Assembly: GCA_035463295.1 (NCBI GenBank)
Contig: DATHTK010000009.1
Coordinates: forward strand, 1-42,159
Length of the DNA stretch: 42,159 nucleotides
Origin: DATHTK01 sp035463295
GTDB lineage: Bacteria > Actinomycetota > Rubrobacteria > Rubrobacterales > Rubrobacteraceae
Direction of reading: 5' to 3'
In this document: positions 21,487-29,962 of the stretch, one piece after another
How positions within the stretch are numbered: position 1 is the first letter of the stretch
Layout of the letters: every line of letters begins with the position of its first letter
Translations under genes and position numbers: made by a program
The notes under the pieces: model-generated
What the model was told of the DNA's origin: nothing
Database searches by the model: none
What the model saw: the letters and a program-made list of their open reading frames with translations, nothing else

Positions 21487-22306
21487 GGCTCTCTCGGAGG
21501 GGTCGGCTCCCCCCTCGAGCGTCGCGGGGGCCGCGCGCGAGGCCTTCGCCGCCTGGGTGGACGAGAGCCCCGAAGGACGCCTCTTCGGGCAGGTCGTGGT
21601 ACGTCCGATCTCCGGCGGTGGCTACGTCGCCCGCAACGCCGACGACAGGGACCGTTCGAAGCTCGCAGCGCACGACGATCCGCGGGCGGCACGGGAGATC
21701 TCGAAGCTCACCGGGGACGGCGAGTACCGGCCGCTCAAGAGCTCCCCGAACCTGCGGCGCGGTTGGGAGCTGCACCTTTCGGATGCTAGAGAGCTCGCAA
21801 CCGCCATGAACTACCTCTACCCGGCCGCGATAGTCCACTGGCACCTCTACCGGGAGGGGGTGCTCCGGATCACGACCTATCGGGAGAACGCCGCTCGTCA
21901 GAGCGGCATCTACAAGAGGATCCAGCGCCTCTCCGACAGGGGTGTGCAGGACGCCGCGCGGGCGTGCTGCGAGGACGCGGTCTGCCTCAAGAGGACGCTC
22001 TGGGACGTCGACGACGCGACGCCGCTCGAGATGGAGCGGGGGGAGGGGGAGATCCCTTGCCCCGAGCCCTGTAGCGTTTTCGTATCTTTCGCCCGGCGCG
22101 TGAGGCTCTTCGAACGGGAGGAGCGCGAGCTCGACGCCGCCGGTCTCTCCCCGTCCGAGAAGGGGGACCTCGTGGCGCTCGTCGAGGCCGCCGCCACGGG
22201 CAACGTCGCGTTCGCCCGCGAGGCCGAGTTCGAGGAGCCGCTCAACGAGCGCAGGATGCGCTACCGACGGCTCACCCTGGCGCCCAAGCTCCGCCCTCAG
22301 GGCTGA
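21479..22306 (+). CDS. DR2241-like iron-sulfur protein
   Basis: A 275-residue protein that resembles the C-terminal part of Deinococcus DR2241. Cysteines C163, C164, C169, C194 and C198 (ARACCEDAVCL ... IPCPEPCSV) provide the ligands for a probable 4Fe-4S cluster. The N-terminal half has conserved-looking features (FGQVVVRPISGGGY, YLYPAAIVHWHLY). The TTG start lies inside the end of the chelatase gene (8-nt overlap), so the two proteins are likely coupled partners. The role, perhaps redox or metal delivery to the chelatase, is inferred from the fusion in Deinococcus. Confidence 0.75.
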   Translation: MSEALSEGSAPPSSVAGAAREAFAAWVDESPEGRLFGQVVVRPISGGGYVARNADDRDRSKLAAHDDPRAAREISKLTGDGEYRPLKSSPNLRRGWELHLSDARELATAMNYLYPAAIVHWHLYREGVLRITTYRENAARQSGIYKRIQRLSDRGVQDAARACCEDAVCLKRTLWDVDDATPLEMERGEGEIPCPEPCSVFVSFARRVRLFEREERELDAAGLSPSEKGDLVALVEAAATGNVAFAREAEFEEPLNERRMRYRRLTLAPKLRPQG

Positions 22307-22460
22307 CGCGGCCTCCGGTGAACGACGTCCAGCTCGTGAGAGACGCGGACGACAGGTTGAGGACGGGTCGGGCGTGAGCATCGTCTTCCTGTTTTCGAAC
22401 CGGGTGTTCAGGGTATCTCGTGCCTACGAACGCGACTCCGAACAAGATGGAGGTCAACGC

Positions 22461-23162
22461 ATGGCGAGAAAGACGAGAAAGGGCGCGAAAGCGGGTGCCA
22501 AGGGCGCCAGGGTGGGCGCGAGAGTAGGCACCTGGGCGGCGCCGAAGGCGGGCAGAGTCGCGGGCAAGGCCGCCTGGAAGCTCGGCAAGGGAGAGGCCAA
22601 GCTCGTGCGCAGCGCGCTGAGCTCCCGGGAGCCGCGGAGCGCGCGCTACGTGAAGTACGGCTTCTTCGCGCTGATCGGCTTCGCCATCGGGGCCCTGATC
22701 TCTCGCTCCGGAAAGGATGGGGATGCTTCGTCATCCTTTACGGACACTACGGGACACCACACGCCGGATGCCGGGAGCCCCGCCGGCCAGCGCGGGACGA
22801 CCTGGGGCAGCGGTACCCCGACGGGGGCGGCCGGCGGCCAGCGCCCCGAGGACCCGAACCGGACGGGAGCGGACCGCACGTACTCGGACCCGTCCTCCGG
22901 CCCGCTCATCGGGGAGCAGCATCGCGAGCAGGTAGGTGAGGTTCCCGTGCAGCAAGAGGAGGTCGAGAACCGCATAAGGACCAGGCTCGGGGAGGACCCC
23001 CGCACGATGGACATGCCCCGCGTCAACGTCGAGGTCAACGACGGAGTCGCGGAGCTGCGCGGCGAGGCACCGTCCGAGGACGCGAAGGCGGCGGCGGGTG
23101 AGATCGCCTCCGGCATCGAGGGCGTCCGCGAGGTGCGCAACATGATCACGGTCTCTTCCTGA
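22461..23162 (+). CDS. BON-domain membrane protein with basic N-terminus
   Basis: A 233-residue protein. The N-terminal 45 residues are rich in Lys, Arg, Ala and Gly (ARKTRKGAKAGAKGARVGARV), cytosolic and possibly DNA- or membrane-binding. One membrane helix follows (YVKYGFFALIGFAIGALIS). A low-complexity Gly/Thr/Pro linker runs to about residue 155, and a single BON domain closes the protein (VNVEVNDGVAELRGEAPSEDAKAAAGEIASGIEGVREVRNMITV). BON domains bind phospholipids or oligomerise and occur in envelope-stress proteins. The ATG at 22461 has TGGAGGT upstream. It converges with pmm across a perfect palindrome. Confidence 0.85.
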   Translation: MARKTRKGAKAGAKGARVGARVGTWAAPKAGRVAGKAAWKLGKGEAKLVRSALSSREPRSARYVKYGFFALIGFAIGALISRSGKDGDASSSFTDTTGHHTPDAGSPAGQRGTTWGSGTPTGAAGGQRPEDPNRTGADRTYSDPSSGPLIGEQHREQVGEVPVQQEEVENRIRTRLGEDPRTMDMPRVNVEVNDGVAELRGEAPSEDAKAAAGEIASGIEGVREVRNMITVSS

Positions 23163-23179
23163 CGGAGACCGCGCTTCAA

Positions 23180-23207
23180 AGCCGGTCGGTCAGCTGACCG
23201 ACCGGCT
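23180..23207. terminator. Perfect 28-bp palindrome, bidirectional terminator
   Basis: AGCCGGTCGGTC, AGCT loop, GACCGACCGGCT: a 12-bp perfect stem exactly between the convergent stops of the BON and phosphomannomutase genes. The minus strand continues TTTGAAG, a weak U-tract. Confidence 0.78.
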
Positions 23208-23210
23208 GCC

Positions 23211-24566
23211 TTATGACCGGATCAGGTCCAGCAGCGCGTCGCGCTCGCGCTCCATGGTCTCGCGGTCCTCGGCCTCTACGTTCAGGCGGAGGAGCGGCTC
23301 GGTATTCGACGGGCGGAGGTTGAACCACCAGTTGCCGTAGTCCACGGTGAGGCCGTCGAGGTGGTCTATCTCGGGCTCGTTGCGGCTCGCGTAGCGCTCC
23401 TCGACCCGCTCGAGGACGGCCGACTGGTCCTCGACTTCGGAGTTGATCTCGCCGGAGCGTACGTAGGGGTCTATGGGGGAGAGAAGCTCGGAGAGCGGGC
23501 CGTCCTGGCGGGCGACGAGCTCGGCGACGGTCAGCAGCGCGATTATCCCCGAGTCGGCGAAGTAGTTGTCCCGGAAGTAGAAGTGCCCGGAGTGCTCCCC
23601 GCCGAAGGAGGCGTCGTTCTCGCGCATCTGGGGTTTTATGATGGAGTGTCCGGCTTTGGTCCGGACCGCCGTACCCCCTTCTCTCTCTACGAGCTCTGGG
23701 AGAGCTTTGGAGCAGACGGCGCTGTAGAGAATCGTCGCCCCCGGCTCTTTCTCCAGGACGTTCTTGGCGACGAGGGTCGCGAGCAGGTCGCCGGATATCG
23801 CCACGCCCGTCTCGTCGACGACAAAGCAGCGGTCGGCGTCCCCGTCGAAGGCGACGCCGAAGTCGGCGCCCTCGGCGACGACGCGTTCCTGCAGCTCCTC
23901 CATGTTCTCCGGCTCTATGGGGTTCGGAGGATGGTTCGGGAACGAGCCGTCGAGCTCGAAGTACATAGCGACGACCTCGAATGGGAGCTTCTCGAAGATG
24001 GGGGGGAGCATCTTGCCCGCCATGCCGTTCCCGGCGTCGACGACGATCTTGAGCGGCCTGAGCCCCTCCGTATCTATGAACGTCAGGCAGTGCTTCGCGT
24101 AGTCTTCTGTGATGTCGCTCTCCTCGACGGAGCCGGAGAACTCGGCGGGAGGGGGGAGCTTGCCCGAGACGATCAGGTCCCGTATCTGCTCTATGCCCGA
24201 CTCCCCGGAGAGGGCGATGGCGTTCTCCCGGCACAGCTTGAAGCCGTTGTACTGCTTGGGGTTGTGGGAGGCCGTTATCATGGCCCCGCCCGGCTCTTCG
24301 AGGTGGCCCACCGCGAAGTAGAGGGCGTCGGTCGAGACGAGCCCGAGGTCGAGCACGTCGGCGCCGGCCCCCGTCACCCCTTCTACGAACGCTTGCTGCA
24401 GCGCCTCGCCCGAGAGGCGCATGTCGCGGGCGACGATGACGCGCGAGCCGGAGAGGCCGAGGTGGTTGACGAAGGCCCGACCGATATCGCGGGCGACGTC
24501 CTCGTCGAGCTGATCGGGGTACTCCCCCCGGATGTCGTAGGCCTTAAATATCGACTCGTCGACCAT
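23211..24566 (-). CDS. manB: Phosphomannomutase/phosphoglucomutase
   Basis: Interconverts hexose-1- and hexose-6-phosphates for nucleotide-sugar and glycogen synthesis. The 451-residue protein contains all four domains: the phosphoserine motif ITASHNPKQYNG, the magnesium loop FDGDADRC, the sugar-binding GGEHSGH and the C-terminal phosphate-binding RPSNTEPLLR. The ATG at 24566 has GAGGAGAG close upstream and coincides with the family N-terminus (DESIFKAYDIRGEYP). Specificity (mannose or glucose) cannot be read from sequence alone, so the symbol is provisional. Confidence 0.93.
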   Translation of the reverse strand: MVDESIFKAYDIRGEYPDQLDEDVARDIGRAFVNHLGLSGSRVIVARDMRLSGEALQQAFVEGVTGAGADVLDLGLVSTDALYFAVGHLEEPGGAMITASHNPKQYNGFKLCRENAIALSGESGIEQIRDLIVSGKLPPPAEFSGSVEESDITEDYAKHCLTFIDTEGLRPLKIVVDAGNGMAGKMLPPIFEKLPFEVVAMYFELDGSFPNHPPNPIEPENMEELQERVVAEGADFGVAFDGDADRCFVVDETGVAISGDLLATLVAKNVLEKEPGATILYSAVCSKALPELVEREGGTAVRTKAGHSIIKPQMRENDASFGGEHSGHFYFRDNYFADSGIIALLTVAELVARQDGPLSELLSPIDPYVRSGEINSEVEDQSAVLERVEERYASRNEPEIDHLDGLTVDYGNWWFNLRPSNTEPLLRLNVEAEDRETMERERDALLDLIRS

Positions 24567-25069
24567 CTCTCTCCTCGCACCTCCGGGATTCTCGCGGGTC
24601 TCCGCGCGATCGTGCTTTCTGCGCTTCGGGTACAATAGCGGCTTGCGCCGTCTCGCGCACGCGACCTCTGGGAAAACAGTGATATCCAGGTAGAAAGTAG
24701 GGATCCGGTACAGCGCCGTTCTCTTCGTGCACCAACGCGGGGTCAGCCCGGAACGGCTTCCATCGCTTCGTACGACTGCTATTCGTGCCCCGGCCGGAGG
24801 GTCGGCCCTTCCTCAACGTCTCCGGTCGGCAGGCGCCGCCTCCGTCCGCTTCGGCCAGTCGACCAGCAATACTCCCGGCAGCACCGCACCAGGACCCGCG
24901 GCGAAGGTGATCGTGAGACGTCTCGACAGGAGCAGAAAGAGCGCTTGTCTATCCGGATGTCTGGACTTCTGTGGACTGGTGTGGAGAGGCCGAATACAAT
25001 AGCGGCTAATGTGTCGTCGGGCAGACCGCACGGGATTTCTCCTTATCTTGCCCCTGGGGTAGGCGTGCG
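24567..25069. other. Gene-free stretch with two identical TACAATAGCGGCT elements
   Basis: About 500 nt between the divergent manB and CPBP genes. TACAATAGCGGCT occurs at 24631-24643 and 24995-25007 in the same orientation; TACAAT suits a plus-strand -10. The first would start a transcript across the empty stretch and the second lies 69 nt before the CPBP start. GC-rich complementary segments near 24790-24835 could fold. Frames in the stretch are low-complexity and not supported as coding. A non-coding RNA is possible, but no known RNA family was recognised. Confidence 0.5.
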
Positions 25070-25642
25070 GTGACGCCCCGTTTCGTCAGCTTTGCGGGGC
25101 TCTTCTACGGCTCCCTGGTCGTCGTGGCTGCGCTCTGGAGCGCCCTGCGCGGGTTCCCGCTCGATATTTTCGGGACCTCCGTCGCCCTGAGCGTGCTGCT
25201 CGGCGCTCTGACAGCCGTCGTAACTGTCTCCTCGGGTCTCCTTGTCTACCGGCTCGTGCCTCTGTTGCGCCGGATCTCTGACGAGCTCGCGCCCCGGCTG
25301 GTGGATGGCGCGGATCGGACGAGCCTCGTGCTCGTCTCGCTCTTCTCCGGGGTGGGGGAGGAGGTCTTCTTCCGCGGTGCGGTGCAGCAGGAGTTCGGCC
25401 TCGTCGCCGCCTCCCTACTTTTCGGTCTGGCGCACGTCGGACCGGACCGCCGCTACCTCCTCTGGACCGCCTGGGCCGTCGTGGCGGGCTTCGTGTTCGG
25501 CTATCTTTTTGTGATCACCGGCGGCCTGCTCGCCCCGATCCTCGCCCACGCGGCGCACAACGCGGCGACGCTCCTTCTCTGGCGGCGCTCCCGCAGGAGA
25601 AGAACGAAGGCAAGCCCCACAGGGGCGCCGGATACCCGGTAG
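25070..25642 (+). CDS. CPBP family intramembrane metalloprotease
   Basis: A 190-residue integral membrane protein with about five hydrophobic helices and the three family motifs: GVGEEVFFRGA (glutamate pair and arginine), FGLAHVG (histidine) and ILAHAAHN (second histidine). CPBP (CAAX-type, Abi) proteases cleave within the membrane; bacterial substrates are mostly unknown. The GTG start has no clear ribosome site. The short basic C-terminal tail (RRSRRRRTK) is cytosolic. It precedes the sortase-PBP2-Lgt cluster by 77 nt; an effect on envelope proteins is plausible but unproven. Confidence 0.88.
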   Translation: MTPRFVSFAGLFYGSLVVVAALWSALRGFPLDIFGTSVALSVLLGALTAVVTVSSGLLVYRLVPLLRRISDELAPRLVDGADRTSLVLVSLFSGVGEEVFFRGAVQQEFGLVAASLLFGLAHVGPDRRYLLWTAWAVVAGFVFGYLFVITGGLLAPILAHAAHNAATLLLWRRSRRRRTKASPTGAPDTR

Positions 25643-25693
25643 GTTGTGACTGGCGGCGCCTTCTCCAAGGCTAGTAGTCGCCGGCTTTTCGGA

Positions 25694-25699
25694 TACAAT
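25694..25699 (+). promoter_or_regulatory. -10 box TACAAT before the second sortase gene
   Basis: TACAAT 20 nt before the TTG at 25720. It probably starts the sortase-PBP2-Lgt transcript. No ribosome site is seen before TTG 25720. Confidence 0.5.
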
Positions 25700-25719
25700 G
25701 GGTTGCGATCTGGCGTTGG

Positions 25720-26454
25720 TTGGCGGGAAGCACGCTCCCGCGCGTGGAGGTAACGATAGCGCGAGTCACGCACACGATCTTGAACGTCATGAGCCTGCTC
25801 CTGGTCGGGGGCGGCCTCCTCATCTCGGCCACCTTCTTCATCGATGTGCCGCTGGCCGGATCGGCCGGGGCGGTGGTGGAGGTCGAGAGGGGCGCAGAGA
25901 GTGCCAAGAAGCAGCCCGACACGCCGGCGGTCACGCAGAGCCCGAGCAAGAAGCCTCTCGCTAGACCGACGAACAGCGGGAAGCTGGCAGATGCGCGGGC
26001 GACGAAGCGGCCGGCGGTCGAGGTTCCCGAGGACAAGCGGCTCAAGGTCAGCATCCCGAAGATGAGGCGTATCAGCGGCGACGTGATACCCTACTCCTCC
26101 GCCACCGACGAGGAGGCCTTCAAGAACCACGCGGCCGTGCACGTGCGCGGCACGGGCTTCCCGTGGAACAAGCAGGCCAACGTCTACATCGCCGGCCACC
26201 GCCTCGGGTACGTGGGAACGCCTAGCTGGCTGGCGTTCTGGGATCTCGACGAGGTCGATGTAGGCGACAGGATCTTCGTCACCGACGCTCTGGGCAGGAA
26301 GTACGAGTACAGGGTGTTCAAGAACTTCGTCGTGGATCCGACCGATGTCTTCGTTATGCGTCCTCTGAAGGGGAGAAACGTGCTAACGTTGCAGACCTGC
26401 ACGCTGCCGGACTACTCGCGGCGGCTTATAGTTCAAGCTGAGAGGGTGGCCTAG
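25720..26454 (+). CDS. Class E sortase, second copy
   Basis: A membrane-anchored transpeptidase of about 244 residues. One N-terminal helix (LNVMSLLLVGGGLLISATFFI) is followed by a Lys/Pro/Ala linker and the sortase barrel starting near LKVSIPKMRRI. Catalytic residues are H160 (IAGHRLG), C227 (TLQTC) and R234/R235 (DYSRRL). It differs clearly from the sortase at 8039 in the linker and in the substrate-groove region. The start is uncertain: TTG 25720 (used here) or GTG 25744, neither with a good ribosome site. Position directly before PBP2 and Lgt suggests it acts in wall assembly. Confidence 0.88.
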   Translation: MAGSTLPRVEVTIARVTHTILNVMSLLLVGGGLLISATFFIDVPLAGSAGAVVEVERGAESAKKQPDTPAVTQSPSKKPLARPTNSGKLADARATKRPAVEVPEDKRLKVSIPKMRRISGDVIPYSSATDEEAFKNHAAVHVRGTGFPWNKQANVYIAGHRLGYVGTPSWLAFWDLDEVDVGDRIFVTDALGRKYEYRVFKNFVVDPTDVFVMRPLKGRNVLTLQTCTLPDYSRRLIVQAERVA

Positions 26455-26491
26455 GGTCGTGGTGTTCGGCGCGAGGGGAGGACGGTAGGCG

Positions 26492-28621
26492 GTGCTGCGG
26501 TTGCCGGTGCCGAAGGAGAAGGCGAGCCCCGCCAGGAAGCGGGTGGAGACCCCGCCCATGACCAAGGGCAACATGCAGGTGCGGGTGGTCTCCCTGGCGA
26601 TCCTTCTCGGGCTGGTCTTCGTGTTGCTCGGGGCCCGCCTGTGGTACCTCCAGGTCCTTACCGGCCAGGACTACACGCTCGCCGCCCAGACGACTCACAC
26701 GCGCGACGTCAAGATACCCGCCCAGCGCGGCGTCATCTACGACCGGGACGGCGAGGTCCTGGCGAACAACGTCCCCGGCTTGAACGTGACCGTCGTCCCG
26801 GACGGGATTTCGAAAGAGAAGGTGGAAGAACTCGCCCGGGTCGTCGGCGCCGATGTGGACGCGGTCCTCGACCGCTACGATGCGGCCTTCGCCACCGGCA
26901 GCCAGTACAGCCCGATACTGGTGAAGGAGAACGCCGGCCGCGACGCCGTCACCTACATCAGCGAGCGGACGGACCAGTTCGCGAGCGTCGCGGTCAACGA
27001 TGACTGGGTTCGCAGCTACCCGAAGGGCAACGTCGCCGCCCACGTCCTGGGCTACACCGGCGCGATCACCCAGGATGAGCTCGCGACGGAGACGTTCAAA
27101 GATCTCACGAACGACTCGGTGGTCGGGAAGAGCGGCGTCGAGCTCTACTATGAGGAGGTCTTGCGGGGCGACGTCGGCTGGGAGAAGTACAACGTGGACG
27201 CCCTCGGCCGGATAGTCCCGGAGGGCGCCCGGGTCGATTCCATGGGCCAGTTCGTGGACGAGAGGGGGGAGCCTATCGAGGTGGACCCCAGCGCCGAGCG
27301 CCCGGACGAAGTCGAGCCATCGGAGCCGGGGAAGAACCTCAAGCTGACTATAGATGTGGACCTCCAGGAGGTAGCCGAGGCCGAACTCGAAGCCGCCCTC
27401 GAGCGGACGCAGACCGCCGGCTACTCGGGCTCTGGCGGAGCCGTGGTCGCCATGGACCCCCGCAACGGTGAGATCCTCGCCCTCGCGAGCCGGCCCGACT
27501 TCGAGCCCGGCCTCTTTGTCGGCGGTATCACCGGCGCCCGGGAGATCAGGACCTTCGAATACCTGAACTCCGAGTACGCCAACAACCCGTTCACGAACCG
27601 GGCGATCGAGGGCGGATTCCCGGCGGCTTCCACCTTCAAGGTCTTTACCGGGCTGGCGGGGCTCACCTTCGGTGTGATCGACGCCTACACGACCTACACC
27701 GACACCGGCGAGTGCTGGCGCCCGACCGGATCCTCATGGGGCTGCTGGCAGAGCTGGCGCCAGAACAGCCCCAAGTACGCCTACCTGGGAGACCACGGCA
27801 CGCAGAACTACGCCGAGGCCCTAAAGGACTCGAACGACAAGTTCTTCTACCAGGTGGCGGACTGGATCTGGAACAACACGGAGGACCAGAACTGGCTTCC
27901 CACGTTCTACGAGCGGTTCGGCTTCGGCTCGCTGACCGGGATAGACCTCGCCGGCGAGACGCCCGGACGGGTCCCGACCCGCGCCTGGGAGCGGAGCTAC
28001 ATCGAACAGACCGGCGGCTCGCCGGAGGGACACTGGACGGTCGGGGACTGGGTCAACCTCTCCATCGGCCAGGGCGACCTGCTGGCCTCCCCGATCCAGC
28101 TGGCCCGCGGCTACGCGGCCATCTACAACGGCGGCAGTCTCGTCACCCCGCACGTGGGTCTCGAGGTCCAGGATCAGAGCGGCAAGTCCGTGCGGAAGGT
28201 CTCCCCCGAGCCGGCAGGATCTGTCGAGGTCAACCCGGCCCACCTCGAGACCACCATAGACGGCCTGAGGGGGGTCACGGGCGAGGACGGGACCGCCGAG
28301 AAGGTCTTCGAGAGCTCCCGGCTCCAGGTGGTCGGCAAGAGCGGCACCGGCGAGACGGCCGAGGACTACGTGAACTGGTTTGTCGGGTGGGACGAGACGC
28401 AGGACGAACGGCCCCTGATGGTCGTCGCCATGATCGAAGGCGGCGGCGCCTTCGAGTCGGGCAGCGAGATGACCGCCGGTCCCTCAGTCCGGCACGTCCT
28501 CGAGGCCTACTACGGCGTCGAACAGTCGCCGAAAGACCCCCACCCGACCGGCACCGCGCCGATAGACCCGCCCGAGAGCTCGACCGGGGACACAGCCGCT
28601 TCCCCGCCACAGCAGGGATGA
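26492..28621 (+). CDS. Penicillin-binding protein 2-type transpeptidase
   Basis: A class B PBP that cross-links peptidoglycan during elongation. The 709-residue protein has a short cytosolic N-terminus, one membrane helix (VVSLAILLGLVFVLLGARLWYLQVL), the RGVIYDRDG dimerisation-domain motif and a transpeptidase domain with S380-T-F-K, S447-N-D and K616-S-G-T. The SxD variant of the second motif is typical of PBP2. The C-terminal tail (about 25 residues) is Pro/Thr-rich. The GTG start is 37 nt after the sortase gene. No rodA is in the window. It leads into lgt 7 nt later, so both are on one transcript. Confidence 0.93.
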   Translation: MLRLPVPKEKASPARKRVETPPMTKGNMQVRVVSLAILLGLVFVLLGARLWYLQVLTGQDYTLAAQTTHTRDVKIPAQRGVIYDRDGEVLANNVPGLNVTVVPDGISKEKVEELARVVGADVDAVLDRYDAAFATGSQYSPILVKENAGRDAVTYISERTDQFASVAVNDDWVRSYPKGNVAAHVLGYTGAITQDELATETFKDLTNDSVVGKSGVELYYEEVLRGDVGWEKYNVDALGRIVPEGARVDSMGQFVDERGEPIEVDPSAERPDEVEPSEPGKNLKLTIDVDLQEVAEAELEAALERTQTAGYSGSGGAVVAMDPRNGEILALASRPDFEPGLFVGGITGAREIRTFEYLNSEYANNPFTNRAIEGGFPAASTFKVFTGLAGLTFGVIDAYTTYTDTGECWRPTGSSWGCWQSWRQNSPKYAYLGDHGTQNYAEALKDSNDKFFYQVADWIWNNTEDQNWLPTFYERFGFGSLTGIDLAGETPGRVPTRAWERSYIEQTGGSPEGHWTVGDWVNLSIGQGDLLASPIQLARGYAAIYNGGSLVTPHVGLEVQDQSGKSVRKVSPEPAGSVEVNPAHLETTIDGLRGVTGEDGTAEKVFESSRLQVVGKSGTGETAEDYVNWFVGWDETQDERPLMVVAMIEGGGAFESGSEMTAGPSVRHVLEAYYGVEQSPKDPHPTGTAPIDPPESSTGDTAASPPQQG

Positions 28622-28628
28622 TCTGAAA

Positions 28629-29453
28629 GTGTCATTCCTCCTCGCCATCCCGAGCCCGCCTTCGCCAGTCATCTTCGAGGCCGGACCCTTCGCCATGCGC
28701 TACTACGGGGTGTTTATAGCGCTCGGTATAGCCGTCGCTACCTGGGTCACGGCCCGGGAGCTCAGGCGCAAGGGTTACGACGGAACCCTCGCCCTGGACT
28801 CGCTCTTCTTCGTCGTTCCCCTGGGCTTCGTGGGAGCGCGCGCCTATCACGTCATAACCGACTACGACCTCTACGCCGACGACCCCTTCCCAGGAGTCTT
28901 CGAGGTCTGGAACGGGGGCCTGGGGATCTACGGCGCCGTCGCCGGCGGTCTGCTCGGGCTCGTGCTCTTCGGTCTCTTCCGCGGGGTGAGCCCGCTCGTG
29001 ATGGCCGACGCCGCCGCCCCCGGTCTTCTTTTCGCGCAGGCCATAGGCCGGTGGGGCAACTACTTTAACCAAGAGCTCTTCGGACGACCCTCCAACCTGC
29101 CGTGGGCTATCCAGATTGCACCCGATAACCGTCCCGTCGAGTTCGCCGACGCCGAGGCCTTTCACCCCACCTTCCTCTACGAATCCATCTGGAACCTCCT
29201 CGCCGGGCTCTTGCTGCTCTGGATCGCCCGCCGCTTCGCCAACCGCCTGAGAGACGGCGACCTCGCACTCCTGTACGTGAGCTTCTACTCCGTCGGTCGC
29301 TTCTTCGTCGAAACCCTCCGTATCGACCCGGCTTTCCTTATCGGGGGTTCCTTCCGCGGTAATCTCCTCGTTAGCAGCGTCCTCGCCCTCGGCTCCGCTC
29401 TCGTGTTCTTCTTGCGACACTCGCGCCCACCGCGTAAACCCGCGGAACCCTGA
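28629..29453 (+). CDS. lgt: Prolipoprotein diacylglyceryl transferase
   Basis: Transfers diacylglycerol from phosphatidylglycerol to the lipobox cysteine of lipoproteins, in the membrane. The 274-residue protein has seven-helix architecture and the signature GRWGNYFNQELFG, with the HPTFLYES segment and the arginine in GRFFVETLR. Length is typical. The GTG start is 7 nt after the PBP2 gene. The znuA product downstream is a lipoprotein and would be a substrate. The second stretch of coupling between sortase, PBP2 and Lgt points to an envelope assembly operon. Confidence 0.96.
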   Translation: MSFLLAIPSPPSPVIFEAGPFAMRYYGVFIALGIAVATWVTARELRRKGYDGTLALDSLFFVVPLGFVGARAYHVITDYDLYADDPFPGVFEVWNGGLGIYGAVAGGLLGLVLFGLFRGVSPLVMADAAAPGLLFAQAIGRWGNYFNQELFGRPSNLPWAIQIAPDNRPVEFADAEAFHPTFLYESIWNLLAGLLLLWIARRFANRLRDGDLALLYVSFYSVGRFFVETLRIDPAFLIGGSFRGNLLVSSVLALGSALVFFLRHSRPPRKPAEP

Positions 29454-29480
29454 CCCGAGCTCGTAACCCCCGATCCCGCG

Positions 29481-29509
29481 TTGACGGTAGCCCTCGACGC
29501 TGCTACGCT
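29481..29509 (+). promoter_or_regulatory. Promoter TTGACG-17-TACGCT for the zur-like gene
   Basis: TTGACG (29481-29486) and TACGCT (29504-29509) are 17 nt apart, ideal spacing. The predicted transcription start falls at the first bases of the operator at 29516. Confidence 0.7.
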
Positions 29510-29515
29510 GCTAAC

Positions 29516-29534
29516 TGAAAATAACTTTCGATTA
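29516..29534. promoter_or_regulatory. Zur-like operator before the fur/zur gene
   Basis: TGAAAATAACTTTCGATTA, nearly identical to the element before znuA (17 of 19 bases). It contains the inverted halves GAAA / TTTC and overlaps the predicted transcription start, so repressor binding would block this gene as well (autoregulation). Confidence 0.7.
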
Positions 29535-29551
29535 CGCGCGGTGGAGGTCGG

Positions 29552-29938
29552 GTGCGGCTGGAGTCGGTCGTAGGGAGGATACGAGGGAGCGGGTACAAGG
29601 CAACGCCGCAACGGATAGCGGTAGCGCGGGCGCTCGCGGCGGAGCAGCACCAGAGTCTGGAGGAGATCCGAGCGCGCTGCCCCGAGGTCGGGCTCGTGAC
29701 CGTCTACCGGGCTATCGACCTCTTCAGTGGAATGGGGCTGGTGAGGAGGTTGGATCTCGGGGACGGCCCGCGCTACGAACTGGCCGAGAACCACCATCAT
29801 CACCTGATCTGCGATACCTGCGGCGGTATCTCCGAGTTCGATGAGTGCCCCCTCGATGCCCAGGCGCTCCAGAACCTCGACTTCGAGGTCAGCGCTCATA
29901 GCCTCGAACTCTACGGGCGGTGCGGCGCGTGCCGATAG
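29552..29938 (+). CDS. zur: Fur-family metalloregulator, probably Zur
   Basis: A 128-residue dimeric repressor with an N-terminal winged helix (YKATPQRIAVARAL ... VTVYRAIDLFSGMGLVRRLD) and a C-terminal metal domain. The latter shows ENHHHHLICDTCGGISEFDECP and the closing CGAC, so both CxxC structural zinc pairs are present. Position directly before znuABC genes and shared operators indicate Zur, which represses zinc uptake when zinc is sufficient; the protein sequence alone does not separate Zur from Fur. GTG start, GTGGAGG ribosome site 4 nt upstream. Confidence 0.88.
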   Translation: MRLESVVGRIRGSGYKATPQRIAVARALAAEQHQSLEEIRARCPEVGLVTVYRAIDLFSGMGLVRRLDLGDGPRYELAENHHHHLICDTCGGISEFDECPLDAQALQNLDFEVSAHSLELYGRCGACR

Positions 29939-29962
29939 CAGACCTCCAGTTTTCTCTATCGT

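Noticed and set aside
23361..24638. 425-residue plus-strand open frame
   Set aside because: Antisense to phosphomannomutase, whose motifs are all intact on the other strand.
24727..25002. 91-residue ORF in the gene-free region
   Set aside because: Ser/Arg/Pro-rich, no ribosome site, no homology; overlaps the second TACAAT element.
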